Positions 20,871-30,974 of a DNA stretch of 64,000 nucleotides are shown in pieces. The position numbers and the translations under genes are program-made. Source of the stretch: Zea mays (Eukaryota; Streptophyta; Magnoliopsida; Poales; Poaceae); NCBI RefSeq assembly GCF_902167145.1, contig NC_050098.1, positions 78,222,207 to 78,286,206 on the forward strand, read 5' to 3'. The notes beneath the pieces are model-generated. The model worked only from the letters and a program-made list of their open reading frames with translations, did not search any database and was not told where the DNA came from. Within the stretch, counting starts at the first letter, position 1, and the number at the start of each line of letters is the position of its first letter.

Positions 20871-22266
20871 TGAGCCAGTTATCTAGATTTTGTGGGCCGA
20901 AAACGTCTATGGATAAAAAATTGGGCTATGTCATGGCACGTATTTTTTGGGCTATGTCCATGTGGCCCCGGGTCTTAATTTGCCCCTGCCCCTGATTCTA
21001 TTTTTTATGGTATATGATTGTAAGTGGAGCCTACGTATGGTGAGTTCCATATGGTTGTGACTCAACTTAATTGGACGTGGTGTACAGGGCTGCTTTCATG
21101 GCGCCAATATTTTTGTTGTCACACGATGGATTTTTTAGATGGTACCAAATCACATCTTACAATTGAAAGTATTTCACAGCAAGGTTTTATCAATTAAATT
21201 CATATTTTGTTTCAAATTTTAACAAAGTGATAGGGTAATATACACGCGCACATATACAACTGCATGTAGTAAAGGTCATATCAAAATGTTTTTAAAAATT
21301 GTATTTTTTTAAAAAAGTATATATTTTTAATGGTGTGTCACGTGTACTAACATGGATAATAGTATTTTTAAAACAAAATACATCATATGTCTATGACGTA
21401 TACACAGTGTGATGCAATAGCGTCATAATTATAATGTAAAAAGATTATAACAATAGATTCTTATGACAATTCCTATATTATCATAGAATATTGTCACAAA
21501 TATGATGCTAAAAGTATGTTATGACGGTTTTAATGATGAAGGTTAAATTTTCGTCATTATACTGAGCCATCTTCTGAAAAACGTCATAAACAAGGTGATC
21601 TAATGACGAATTACTCTATTGTCATCAACTATTCGTCATAGAAGGCTATAAGTGTTGTAGTGCATGAAGACTCTGACGACTTTATGTGGCTACCATCCCC
21701 TGGAGATGGTGATGCACCCCTTCGGACTTTTCCCTGCTGAGAAGAAGGATGACCCCATGTGGTGTAACCGCGTGAGCCACGTGAAAGATGTGTGGGCAAT
21801 GTATCCTGACTTGGTTGGGAGGGTCACTGTTCAGTGCATGAGTGCGTTGTACCGCCTTCAGGCCCTGCAGAGCAACTCTATGGCACACCTTGCTAACACC
21901 GCTCAAACCACCAAGCTCATCCTCGACAGCCGAGAAGACTTTGTGGTCGACTTGTCCTCCAAGTTGGTAGAGAAGGATTTGCAGGTGGAAAGGCTGAGCC
22001 AGCACATTACCGCCTTGGAGCAGCAGGTGGAGATCCGAGACAACACTATTGATGTCTTGGAGAACCAACTCCATGATGTGCAGCGAGAACTCGAAGAAGC
22101 AAATGACCACCTGGACATGCACCACTTGGAGATGGAGGCTAATGAGGCTGGAAGCGAGGGAGAAGAGACTCCCGAGGAGTTAGGACCAGCCCCTGGTGCC
22201 AATGGGACTACCTCCGTGATGCCCCCTTCACCCGCATCAAGTGTCGCTTCCACCACTCAGGGTTGA

Positions 22267-22526
22267 TCAGTCACTTTGACGCTTTAGGTGGATAGAAACC
22301 TGTGCGAGCTTAGTTAATGTCAGATTTTGGGACTAGGCTTACGGGTACTTTCGCCTAATTGATGTAACCCTTGTGAACTTTCAAAATCTGTGGGATGCTT
22401 GTAACCACGTTATCTTCATTTCGAACCTAATATTATGATAATGGCATTTTTCCTTCCATATGAGATAATAGCATGTCGTTCGAAATTGTGAGTTGGGATA
22501 ACATTGGCAACAATTCATGTTTTCAG
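22267..22526 (+). other. Spacer between ORF0 and gag of element B
   Basis: No gene. Ends CATGTTTTCAG|ATG, placing an acceptor-like site exactly at the gag start codon, as in element A. Confidence 0.6.
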
Positions 22527-23707
22527 ATGGTAGCTAGGCAGCGTCGCGGGCATAACGAGCAAGTACCCCCGCCACCTCCTCGAGCTCCCACAGTGCAGGA
22601 GCTGATGACCCAGCAAAATGAGATTCTGTGACAGCTCTTGCAGCGCCAGCCCCACCCCCAGCAGCATGGTGGAGGCCAGCATGAGCGACCTCCTGCAGCG
22701 GCAACCTACTAGGAGTTCATGAGTACGCAGCCGCCCTTGTTCACCAAGGTAGAGGATCCATTGGATGTAGACGTGTGGCTTCGCGTCATTGAGTCCAAGT
22801 TTCCCCTCCTCACGGGAGACTGCCCTGATGATGCCAAGGTTTGCTTCGCCGCGCAGCAGCTTCGTGGCCCTGCTCCGACTTGGTGGGACCACTTCCGTGC
22901 TATGCTCCCCGCTGATCATGAGGTGTCTTGGGAGGAATTCAAGACTGCTTTCAGAGGGCACCACATCCTAGCTGGAATTCTTGACCGCAAGCTGAATGAG
23001 TTTCTGGCACTTAATCAAGGAACCCACATGGTATTGCAGTATGCTCAGGCCTTCAACGACCTGTGCCAGTATGAAGGTTACCATGCTGATTCTGATGAAA
23101 AGAAGAGAGACCGCTTCCGCAGGGGTCTCAACACCAAGCTGCGGGAACGACTCAACACTGTCCGGGCTGATAGCTTCAATGAGTTGGTGAACCTGGCCAT
23201 CTCCCAGGAGGATTGTAATGTAGCTCACCAGGCAGAGAAGAAGAGAAAGGAACCAATGGCAGCACCATACGCTCAGGCCCAGAGGTTCAAGATTGTTTCT
23301 CACAATCAGAGCAGGGGATTTCAGCAGCATCAGGCAGATGGGTGATCAGGCCACCTCAGCAGCAGCAGCAGCCGGCACCCAACCGCTTCCCAGCTCCCGC
23401 CCCAAGGAACAATCAGCCTCCGCAGCAGCAGCAGTTCCGCAAGGGCAATGGGAACAAGTGCTTCACTTGTGGCAATGTGGGCCACTATGCCAAAAATTGC
23501 CCAAGAAATCAGCAGAGGCAGATGCCAGCACCAAATCAACAGAAGGGAAGGAAGCAGAAGGTGCAAGTCAGACAAGGGAAGCTTAACTTCACTACTCTAG
23601 AGGAGTTACCTGAGAGAGCCCCCATCATGACTGGTACCTTTTCAGTTTTTAATCAACCTGCTTTAATTCTGTTTGATTCTGGTGCATCCCATAGTTTCAT
23701 TAGCTAG
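22527..23707 (+). pseudogene. gag: gag, CCHC knuckle and protease active site of element B, broken
   Basis: Starts at ATG 22527 (MVARQRRGHNE). Two early nonsense codons occur: TGA in IL-stop-QLLQ, where A has Arg, and TAG in AATY-stop-EF. Both look like C-to-T changes. The gag domain then reads open (WEEFKTAFRGHH, LQYAQAFNDLCQYEGY). A frameshift near 23340 leads to the Gln-rich part with the knuckle CFTCGNVGHYAKNC. The protease active site FDSGASHSFIS is intact but followed at once by TAG (23705-23707). Comparison with A suggests gag, nucleocapsid and protease were originally one reading frame. Confidence 0.85.
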
Positions 23708-25047
23708 AAGTTCAGTGCTAAATGCCAATTGCCCTTCTGCCATACAAAAGGGTCATTTATGATAGCCACACCTAGGGGTAAAATTGCAACCAACCAATTA
23801 ATCCGAAGTGTGCCTATTCAACTAGGAAGCCACATTATCAAAACCACCCTTCTTGTTTTGGGTTTGGAAAATGTGGATATCATTCTGGGCACTAATTGGA
23901 TGACCCTGCACCAAATAGTGCTTGATGTAGCTAGCCACATCGTGGAAATCAATTCCCCGTTCTGTGGGAGTTTCACCTTAATTCTGGCCAGTCAAGGTTC
24001 TACTCAGTCATGTGCATTTTCTATGATGGAGTTACCTCTAAAGAAGATTCCAGTGGTCTTTGAGTATGCAGATGTCTTTCCTGATGAATTGCCAGGAATG
24101 CCACCAGACCGGGATATTGAATTCGCCATCCAGTTGCAACAGGGAACGACACCGATTTCCAAGAGGCCTTACCGGATGCCACCCGCCGAGTTGGTAGAAT
24201 TGAAGAAGCAATTGCAAGAGTTGCTGGACAAAGGTTTCATTCGCCCAAGTACTTCGCCTTGGGGATGTCCAGCCCTGTTTGTAAAAAGAAAGATAAAAGC
24301 TTGAGGCTGTGTGTAGATTACCGCCATCTTAATGCGGTGACTATGAAGAATAAGTATCCTTTGCCTCGTATTGATGTTCTTTTTGACCAGTTGGTCGGAG
24401 CCAAATTGTTTTCCAAGATAGACCTTCGCTACGGCTACCATCAGATCAAGATACGAGCCAGCGATATTCCGAAGACGGATTTCTCAACCAGATACAGGCT
24501 ATATGAATTCTTGGTGATGTCCTTCGGGCTGACTAATGCACCAGCATATTTCATGTACCTAATGAATTCTGTGTTCATGCCTGAATTGGACAAATTTGTA
24601 GTAGTTTTCATCGATGATATCTTGGTGTACTCAAAGAACGAAGAAGAACATGTCGGACATTTGCATGTAGTGCTTCAACGTCTGCGAGAGCACCACCTTT
24701 ATGCCAAGTTGTCAAAATGTGATTTTTGGCTAAAGGAGATCAAATTCTTGGATCACACTATCTCTCAGGCAGGCATAGCTGTTGATCCTGATAAGGTGCA
24801 AGAGGTGATGAACTGGAAGCCACCAACGTCTGTCCGTTAGATTTGGAGTTTTCTGGGATTAGCTGGTTATTACCGAAGATTCATTCTGGATTTCTCTCGA
24901 ATTGTGAAGCCCATAACTGAGCTGTTGAAGAAAGAAGCCAAGTTTGTTTGGGGTCAGAAGTGCGAAGATGCCTTCCATGCATTGAGGCAACATCTGACCA
25001 CCGCACCGGTGTTAGCGTAACCCGACAGCAACAAGCCTTTTGATGTG
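23708..25047 (+). pseudogene. pol: pol of element B, part 1 (protease C-part and RT), broken
   Basis: Continues the protease (DIILGTNWM) into RT with [30 protein letters not shown] and FIDDIL. There is a frameshift near 24290 (KRKIKA versus KKKDKS) and a TAG at 24838-24840 where the duplicated copy on the far side of zeon-1 has CAG. It stops at 25047, where the truncated LTR of zeon-1 begins. The last 505 bp are repeated at 30470-30974. Confidence 0.85.
24543..25047 (+). repeat. 505-bp direct duplication flanking zeon-1, left copy
   Basis: Identical in length to 30470-30974 without indels. I count four differences, all C/T on the plus strand. It begins AGCAT, the bases next to the intact zeon-1 end, and ends GTG, shared with the truncated LTR. 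Confidence 0.95.
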
Positions 25048-25666
25048 CTATGAGTTAAGAACAAGGCAACATAGAAAATGTTAATCGTTAAAGTCCTTCG
25101 TCCTCCGAAGCATTATTTCCCTTAGGATATAATGGTTCACGGACGAAGGTTATGAAGGACGTACCTTCATAAATTCATCAAACAATGACGAAGGATGAAA
25201 TATAAAGAATATAAAAGACAACATGAACAATTGTATATTATTATCAGGCATAAACAGAAATATCATTGAATTACAAGTGTACCTTCAATTGGAAGGAGAT
25301 GACAGTACAAGCGTGACGCAAAAAGCGAATGCCAAGTCAGCGTGAACAGTACGGGAGTACTGTTCACCTATTTATAGGCGCGGGACGCAGCCCGTGCAAA
25401 ATTACATTAATGCCCTTTACACTCGATAATAATTCTATAGTAATCTGTCAAGGTCTAAATAGCCTTTTCATCTTTAAGTCGGTTTCACCTGCTGCTGTCA
25501 CACCGAAGCTTTCCTGCTTACACCTTCGGCGCTTCACCAACCTTCGTATTATTCTGGTCTACTGTGATGCCTGACTTGAGTCCGAAGATACCTGTTCACA
25601 CATTATACTCCAGAAACACTATTAAACCTGTTTTTGAGGACCTTCGGATGCCGAAGGTCCCCAACA
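25048..25666 (-). repeat. 3' LTR of zeon-1, U5 end truncated
   Basis: Matches 29851-30469, but the terminal TGTTGGGGACTTGTTCTCAA (in plus-strand reading) is absent, replaced by element B sequence. A GTG at the join is shared by both sides. Confidence 0.9.
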
Positions 25667-25680
25667 GTAGCCCCTCGCAA
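25667..25680 (-). promoter_or_regulatory. Polypurine tract, zeon-1
   Basis: The minus strand reads TTGCGAGGGGCTAC directly before the LTR, the same as in zeon-2. It is the plus-strand primer for reverse transcription. Confidence 0.7.
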
Positions 25681-25822
25681 TATTAATTTGTTCAAAATAA
25701 TAAATTTAGATTGCGACCTGGACGAAGGCTTTACGCCGAAGGTCCGAAAAAACACCTTCCCTTTGCTAGAATAGCAACATTCACTGACAAGCGGGGTCTT
25801 TCAATTTTCAACGTACTTGGCG

Positions 25823-25830
25823 TATAAATA
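25823..25830 (+). promoter_or_regulatory. TATA box of the zeon-1 opposite-strand gene
   Basis: GGCGTATAAATACGG, about 140 bp upstream of the ATG. The equivalent box in zeon-2 is at 43935-43942 (minus). This suggests the opposite-strand gene has its own promoter inside the element. Confidence 0.6.
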
Positions 25831-25969
25831 CGGCCATACCGCAAACGCATTTGACACGCTCTCTGGCCAACTGCTCCCGCTCACTCTATTTTTAGCTCTT
25901 GTGCACTACGATTTGCTAAGCTTTTAGTTTTGAAGCTTCGGCTTTGAAAATAATTTTTTAGTGTCTCCG

Positions 25970-28300
25970 ATGATGTCCGAAGATAAGAAGACTGCTGCTG
26001 AGACGAAGCTGAGCCTCGACGAAGAGAAAAATTTGGGGTTTCTTATAGCGATGTCAAAGACCAACACAGAAAAAATCACCAAGGAGATTCTGGAAGGTTT
26101 GTCTGAGGATACTGGTGACAGTGACAGCTATGATGTGGACAGTGGTGGTGAAGACTCCGAAGATCGTCCATGGCGACCAAGCCATTCAGTTTATGGTAAA
26201 TCAACTATCAAAGAGAATCATCTTATCAACATGAGAGGAAGGTATTTTCGGGATTTGTCCATTGTGAGGGCCGACGAAGGGGAAAAAACTTGCCCACACC
26301 CTGAAGAGAATGAAGTCGTAGTGTACCGAAGCTTTTTGAAAGCTGGACTGCGATTTCCTTTGAGCAGCTTCGTTGTGGAGGTGCTGAAAATATTCGAAAT
26401 CTATCTCCATCAACTTACCCCCGAGGCAATTATAAAGCTGAATATCTTCGTGTGGGCCGTGAGAAGCCAAGGTCTGAAGCCTGACGCAAAAAGCTTCTGC
26501 AATATACATGAATTTTCATATGAAACAAAACCTTGGGGTAAGGAACAGTATCACAACAATTTTGGCTGCTACAGTTTCGTTTCTCGGTCCGGGTCAAGCT
26601 GCCCCATGCCAACCTTTCGGAAGAGATGGCCCGGAGACTGGATGACAGAATGGTTCTATGTGAAGAATGATCTGACAATACGAGAAGATATCAAAGGTAT
26701 AATTATGCGCCCTATTTGGCAAAGCTTCGGCCTTCGGAGGCCGAAGGTTGAAATGAATGAAGCTGCCGAAGAATGCCAGAGGGCCTTCGGCGCAGTCTGT
26801 TCTTTTATTGGAACGAGAGACTTAGTACAAGAGCATATTGCCTTCAGGGTATGGCCGCTCGCGGAGAAATGGGAAATGCCACAAGAAACCGTAAAAGAGG
26901 CCGACGAAGGTGGACTTATCAGGTTGAAGAACACTTTTAAATTTGGAGATAAATTCGTTGAGCCAGATGATGACTGGTTAAAAAGTATTGAAAATTTAAG
27001 TGGTGAACTGCTTGGGGCTTATTCGAAGGCCGAAGACACTGCAATGTCAGCAGCCTTCGGAGGCCGAAAAAAGAAGAGGCTGAATCGGGTATTTGATGCA
27101 ATCGGGTTTGTCTACCCTGACTATTGCTATCCCATTCGAAGACAGAAAAGAAAAAACACAACCTCTGCAAAAGAAGAAGCTGCAATTGCTCCTAGCGAGC
27201 CAGAACCGAAAAGAAAGAAGATAAAGGTCCTCACACATCGGCCGCGCTATATTGAACCAGCTTCGGTGCCTGAGTTTACCGGAGAAACTTCTTTGGCCAC
27301 CGAAGCTGAAAAACCAACCGAGCCAACTTTGCTGCCAGAAGTCGCAGAAACGGCCGAAGTGCCAACAAAGATAGAATTGGAACAATCAAAGATTTTGTTA
27401 TCAGAAACGAAAAAGAAGGCCGAAGCGCCGTCCACAGAAAAAATGGAAGAGGTAAAGGAAGCAACTGAGGGCTCCAAAACATCAGAAGTTTTGAGTCCTG
27501 CAGCAAACATTGAGACAGTAAAGAATCAAAAAATGCCAGCAGTGACTCCGAAAAGAAAGAGAATGGCTAATGTGCTAGATGTACTGGAAACGATCAAATC
27601 TTCAAGCACACCTCCGAAGAAGGCTGCTGTCATTCCTGAAACAACAACTGAAATTTCTGGTTCTAAAGCTCCAGAGCAAGAGACTGAAGCCGAAGCTGGG
27701 CCCTCAGAGCCCGCAAAGATAAAACCCTTGGAAAGTGAGGCGGAAAAAATAACAAAGCCAACTTTTGTTGAAGAAACCGGTGTTATTGCCCCCGAAGCAT
27801 CCCCCAAAGTTCGTGATTATATTGTTCGTCATGCTTCGGGGAAAAAACTATCAGAAAAAGAAGAGCGAGAGGCCCAGCACTACGCCCAAAAACTGAAATA
27901 TCCAAAGGGGGCGTTAATATTCAATGGCAGTGGAGAAGAAGACTTCTTGTATTGTCTTCCCGACAGCAAGGAGATTTCTGTCTGTCGGGAGATGAGCAAG
28001 AGCTTCGGATTTCCAACTTTAGAAGACGGGCTCTCGGTGCTGTCGAAGAACGATCTGGCCGACAGCCTGGCCTACAATAGTTTAAAGGTGCGAAAAATGA
28101 AATCCTTGTATTTTTTGTTGAGTCCAAAATTTTTCGTTTGTTTAAACCTATTGACGCACACATATTTCTCTTTGCAGGGCCTGATACTTAGCAATGCCCT
28201 CAGGGCACAGAAAGATGCTGAAGACGAAGGGTGTTCTATAGCCCTGAGCAACCTTCGTTCCGAAGTTATTGAACTGAGCAACCTTCGGACTGCTCTCTGA
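25970..28300 (+). pseudogene. Opposite-strand gene of zeon-1 (gypsy-type 'transposon' domain), 3' part deleted
   Basis: Runs against gag. Exon 1 (25970-28087) encodes an acidic N-terminus, then a region like the plant gypsy-associated domain annotated as PF04195, seen in YRSFLKAGLRFPLSSFVVEV and WAVRSQGLKP at about residues 120-185. A Lys/Glu/Pro-rich, low-complexity second half follows. A 90-bp GT-AG intron (28088-28177) has its acceptor in TTTCTCTTTGCAG; read unspliced it happens to stay in frame. Exon 2 (from 28178) is cut at about 28275 by the internal deletion, which joins it to the reverse of the gag tail and gives a chance stop at 28300. The start at ATG 25970 or 25973 is preferred to the upstream GTG. 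Function unknown. Confidence 0.75.
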
Positions 28301-28337
28301 AGTCCCTCTGGTGTGGAGCATACTGGCTCCCTTCTGG

Positions 28338-29753
28338 CTACTGGCCTTGTTGCAACGGAGGTGGAGGCGGAGGCTGTTGCCAGGAAGCTTGAGGCTGACT
28401 CGCCGAAGCAACAGAAACTGTAGGATGATTGCCCACATATTCTAGGATGTAGGGCGAATGATACGAAGCTGTGTGCATGACCTGCTTCGGCTGAGCTTGT
28501 TGTGCTGCGGCTTCAGCTATTTCCTTTTGCTTCTGAATAGTAACATGGCACATCCTGGTAGTATGGCCTTTGTTCTCACCGCAGAATAAGCAAAAGATTC
28601 TTCTCGGTTGATCGCCAAATCTTCCTCCAAAGCCCCTGGCGCCTCTGCCTCTTGGAGCTGGTGGTCGGAAGGAGCTTTGCTGTTGCCCCGAAGCCTGTGA
28701 GGAGCATTGTGGCCTTTGCTGTTGGCTTCCTCTATCATCATTTTGCGTAGAGTTATGAATTGATCTCACGTGCCTCGGGTAGAACTTTCCTCCGAAGCCC
28801 CTGGTCATTTCAGAAAACCTGAAAGCCTCCTCCCTTCTTTGGCGAAAATCATTATCGGCCCGAATGTACTCGTCCATCTTCTGGAGCAGCTTCTCCAAAG
28901 TTTGAGGAGGCTTTCTGGCGAAGTACTGAGCTGACGGTCCTGGCCGAAGCCCCTTGATCATGGCCTCGATGACAATTTCATTGGGCACCGTTGGTGCCTG
29001 TGCCCTCAAACGCAAGAACCTTCGGACAAACGCCTGAAGGTATTCTTCGTGATCCTGGGTGCACTGGAACAGAGCCTGAGCAGTGACCGGCTTCGTCTGA
29101 AATCCTTGAAAGCTAGTTAACAACAAGTCCTTCAGCTTCTGCCATGAAGTGATCGTTCCTGGTCGAAGGGAGGAATACCAGGTTTGAGCAACACTTCTGA
29201 CAGCCATAACGAAAGATTTGGCCATGACTGAAGCATTGCCACCATACGAAGATACTGTTGCTTCGTAGCTCATCAAAAACTGCTTCGGGTCTGAGTGGCC
29301 ATCGAATACGGGAAGCTGAGGCGGCTTGTAGGACGGAGGCCAAGGTGTAGCCTGCAGCTCAGCGGACAGAGGAGAAGCATCATCAAAAACAAAATTCCCA
29401 TGATGGAAATTGTCATACCAGTCATCTTCGTTGGGAAAACCCTCCTGATGAAGGTCTTGGTGCTGAGGCCTTCGGTGTTGCTCATCCTGAGCAAGATGAC
29501 GAACTTCTTCAGAGGCTTCGTCTATCTGCCTCTGCAGTTCAGCTAGCCTGGCCATCTTTTCTTTCTTCCTCTGTACTTGTTGATGAAGCATCTCCATATC
29601 TCTGATTTCTTGATCTATCTCGTCCTCTGGTGGTGTCGGGCAGACAGCCTTCCTTTTCTGGCTTCGGGCCTCCCGCAGGGAGACTGTCTCCTGATTGTGG
29701 TCCAGTGGTTGCAGAGCTGCAGCCCCAGTCGCTAAAGCCTTCTTCGGCGCCAT
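28338..29753 (-). CDS. gag: Gag of zeon-1, C-terminus cut by a TAG
   Basis: 471 codons from ATG 29751-29753. N-terminal basic part, a coiled coil at about residues 45-95 (DMEMLHQQVQRKKEKMARLA), the retrotransposon gag domain (KQFLMSYEATVSSYGG; WYSSLRPGTITSWQKLKDLL), RNA-binding RGRGARGFGGRFG, and a zinc knuckle CLFCGENKGHTTRMC with five rather than four residues before His. It ends at TAG 28338-28340, where zeon-2 reads CAG and continues 34 codons. Particle protein; would co-package with enzymes from a complete partner element. Confidence 0.9.
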   Translation of the reverse strand: MAPKKALATGAAALQPLDHNQETVSLREARSQKRKAVCPTPPEDEIDQEIRDMEMLHQQVQRKKEKMARLAELQRQIDEASEEVRHLAQDEQHRRPQHQDLHQEGFPNEDDWYDNFHHGNFVFDDASPLSAELQATPWPPSYKPPQLPVFDGHSDPKQFLMSYEATVSSYGGNASVMAKSFVMAVRSVAQTWYSSLRPGTITSWQKLKDLLLTSFQGFQTKPVTAQALFQCTQDHEEYLQAFVRRFLRLRAQAPTVPNEIVIEAMIKGLRPGPSAQYFARKPPQTLEKLLQKMDEYIRADNDFRQRREEAFRFSEMTRGFGGKFYPRHVRSIHNSTQNDDRGSQQQRPQCSSQASGQQQSSFRPPAPRGRGARGFGGRFGDQPRRIFCLFCGENKGHTTRMCHVTIQKQKEIAEAAAQQAQPKQVMHTASYHSPYILEYVGNHPTVSVASASQPQASWQQPPPPPPLQQGQ

Positions 29754-29815
29754 AACGAAGGTTTATGATCGCCGAAGGTGTTCAAAAAACTCAGAGTGGA
29801 AGTGAGTTCACCGGA

Positions 29816-29827
29816 GGTGGGCGCCAA
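29816..29827 (-). promoter_or_regulatory. Primer-binding site, zeon-1
   Basis: The minus strand reads TTGGCGCCCACC right after the LTR end CCCCAACA. Same as in zeon-2. The cognate tRNA is not assigned here. Confidence 0.65.
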
Positions 29828-30469
29828 TGTTGGGGACTTGTTCTCAAGTGCTATGAGTTAAGAACAAGGCAACATAGAAAATGTTAATCGTTAAAGTCCT
29901 TTGTCCTCCGAAGCATTATTTCCCTTAGGATATAATGGTTCACGGACGAAGGTTATGAAGGACGTACCTTCATAAATTCATCAAACAATGACGAAGGATG
30001 AAATATAAAGAATATAAAAGACAACATGAACAATTGTATATTATTATCAGGCATAAACAGAAATATCATTGAATTACAAGTGTACCTTCAATTGGAAGGA
30101 GATGACAGTACAAGCGTGACGCAAAAAGCGAATGCCAAGTCAGCGTGAACAGTACGGGAGTACTGTTCACCTATTTATAGGCGCGGGACGCAGCCCGTGC
30201 AAAATTACATTAATGCCCTTTACACTCGATAATAATTCTATAGTAATCTGTCAAGGTCTAAATAGCCTTTTCATCTTTAAGTCGGTTTCACCTGCTGCTG
30301 TCACACCGAAGCTTTCCTGCTTACACCTTCGGCGCTTCACCAACCTTCGTATTATTCTGGTCTACTGTGATGCCTGACTTGAGTCCGAAGATACCTGTTC
30401 ACACATTATACTCCAGAAACACTATTAAACCTGTTTTTGAGGACCTTCGGATGCCGAAGGTCCCCAACA
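29828..30469 (-). repeat. 5' LTR of zeon-1 (642 bp)
   Basis: TG..CA ends are present. Contains TATAAATA (minus strand, about 30172-30179) next to a perfect 11-bp inverted repeat (30145-30155 and 30160-30170). Near the outer end an inverted repeat GGACCTTCGG/CCGAAGGTCC is present. Confidence 0.95.
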
Positions 30470-30974
30470 AGCATATTTCATGTACCTAATGAATTCTGTG
30501 TTCATGCCTGAATTGGACAAATTTGTAGTAGTTTTCATCGATGATATCTTGGTGTACTCAAAGAACGAAGAAGAACATGCCGGACATTTGCATGTAGTGC
30601 TTCAACGTCTGCGAGAGCACCACCTTTATGCCAAGTTGTCAAAATGTGATTTTTGGCTAAAGGAGATCAAATTCTTGGATCACACTATCTCTCAGGCAGG
30701 CATAGTTGTTGATCCTGATAAGGTGCAAGAGGTGATGAACTGGAAGCCACCAACGTCTGTCCGTCAGATTCGGAGTTTTCTGGGATTAGCTGGTTATTAC
30801 CGAAGATTCATTCTGGATTTCTCTCGAATTGTGAAGCCCATAACTGAGCTGTTGAAGAAAGAAGCCAAGTTTGTTTGGGGTCAGAAGTGCGAAGATGCCT
30901 TCCATGCATTGAGGCAACATCTGACCACCGCACCGGTGTTAGCGTAACCCGACAGCAACAAGCCTTTTGATGTG
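30470..30974 (+). repeat. 505-bp direct duplication flanking zeon-1, right copy
   Basis: Second copy of 24543-25047. Here the TAG of the left copy is CAG and the adjacent TTGG is TCGG. Confidence 0.95.

Larger units (their letters stand above)
17442..21662 (-). mobile_element. Non-autonomous CACTA (En/Spm-type) transposon, 4221 bp
   Basis: The left end CACTACAACC and right end TTGTAGTG are inverted; the terminal repeats (17442-17469 and 21635-21662) match at 23 of 28 positions. A 3-bp target duplication CAT flanks it (17439-17441, 21663-21665), as expected for CACTA elements. Short motifs such as TATGAC and GACGAA recur near both ends in both orientations, like subterminal transposase-binding repeats. 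No transposase-size ORF remains, so it would depend on a partner in trans. Orientation is inferred from the minus-strand ORF at 18205-18435 and a GC-rich block near the right end. Confidence 0.9.
17167..22266 (+). pseudogene. ORF0 of element B, split by a CACTA element
   Basis: The ORF starts at ATG 17167 (MNSPTPASGGD) and is interrupted at 17441 by the CACTA insertion. It resumes after the second CAT copy and ends with the stop after SSVASTTQG at 22266. Counting one CAT copy, the two parts total 876 nt (291 codons plus stop) with no other lesion, so the frame was open when the transposon landed. The order is helix (SILWEVLNSAGY), strand (YTVQLYEEH), strand (CRVWLTLEAH), strand (DSETIGFRA), helix (TTKAAA, then LTTLCGY), GLFPAEKKDDPMW, then a coiled coil (LVEKDLQVERLSQHITALEQ) and an acidic tail. 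It resembles dsRNA-binding domains in topology; the role is unknown. Confidence 0.8.
25048..30469 (-). mobile_element. Zeon-1: cinful/zeon-like gag-only LTR element, internally deleted
   Basis: Minus orientation: 5' LTR 29828-30469 (642 bp), primer site, gag (28338-29753), the opposite-strand gene (25970-28300), polypurine tract and 3' LTR 25048-25666. There is no RT, integrase or protease, so it would need proteins from a partner element. It lacks about 1.9 kb between the two genes relative to zeon-2. Its LTRs differ at one position that I can see (C/T in a CG), so it is young. The outer 20-23 bp of its 3' LTR are missing. Confidence 0.85.

Noticed and set aside
25961..28300. 779-codon ORF as a host gene
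   Set aside because: The same sequence, with the same flanking LTRs, recurs in zeon-2, so it belongs to the retrotransposon.
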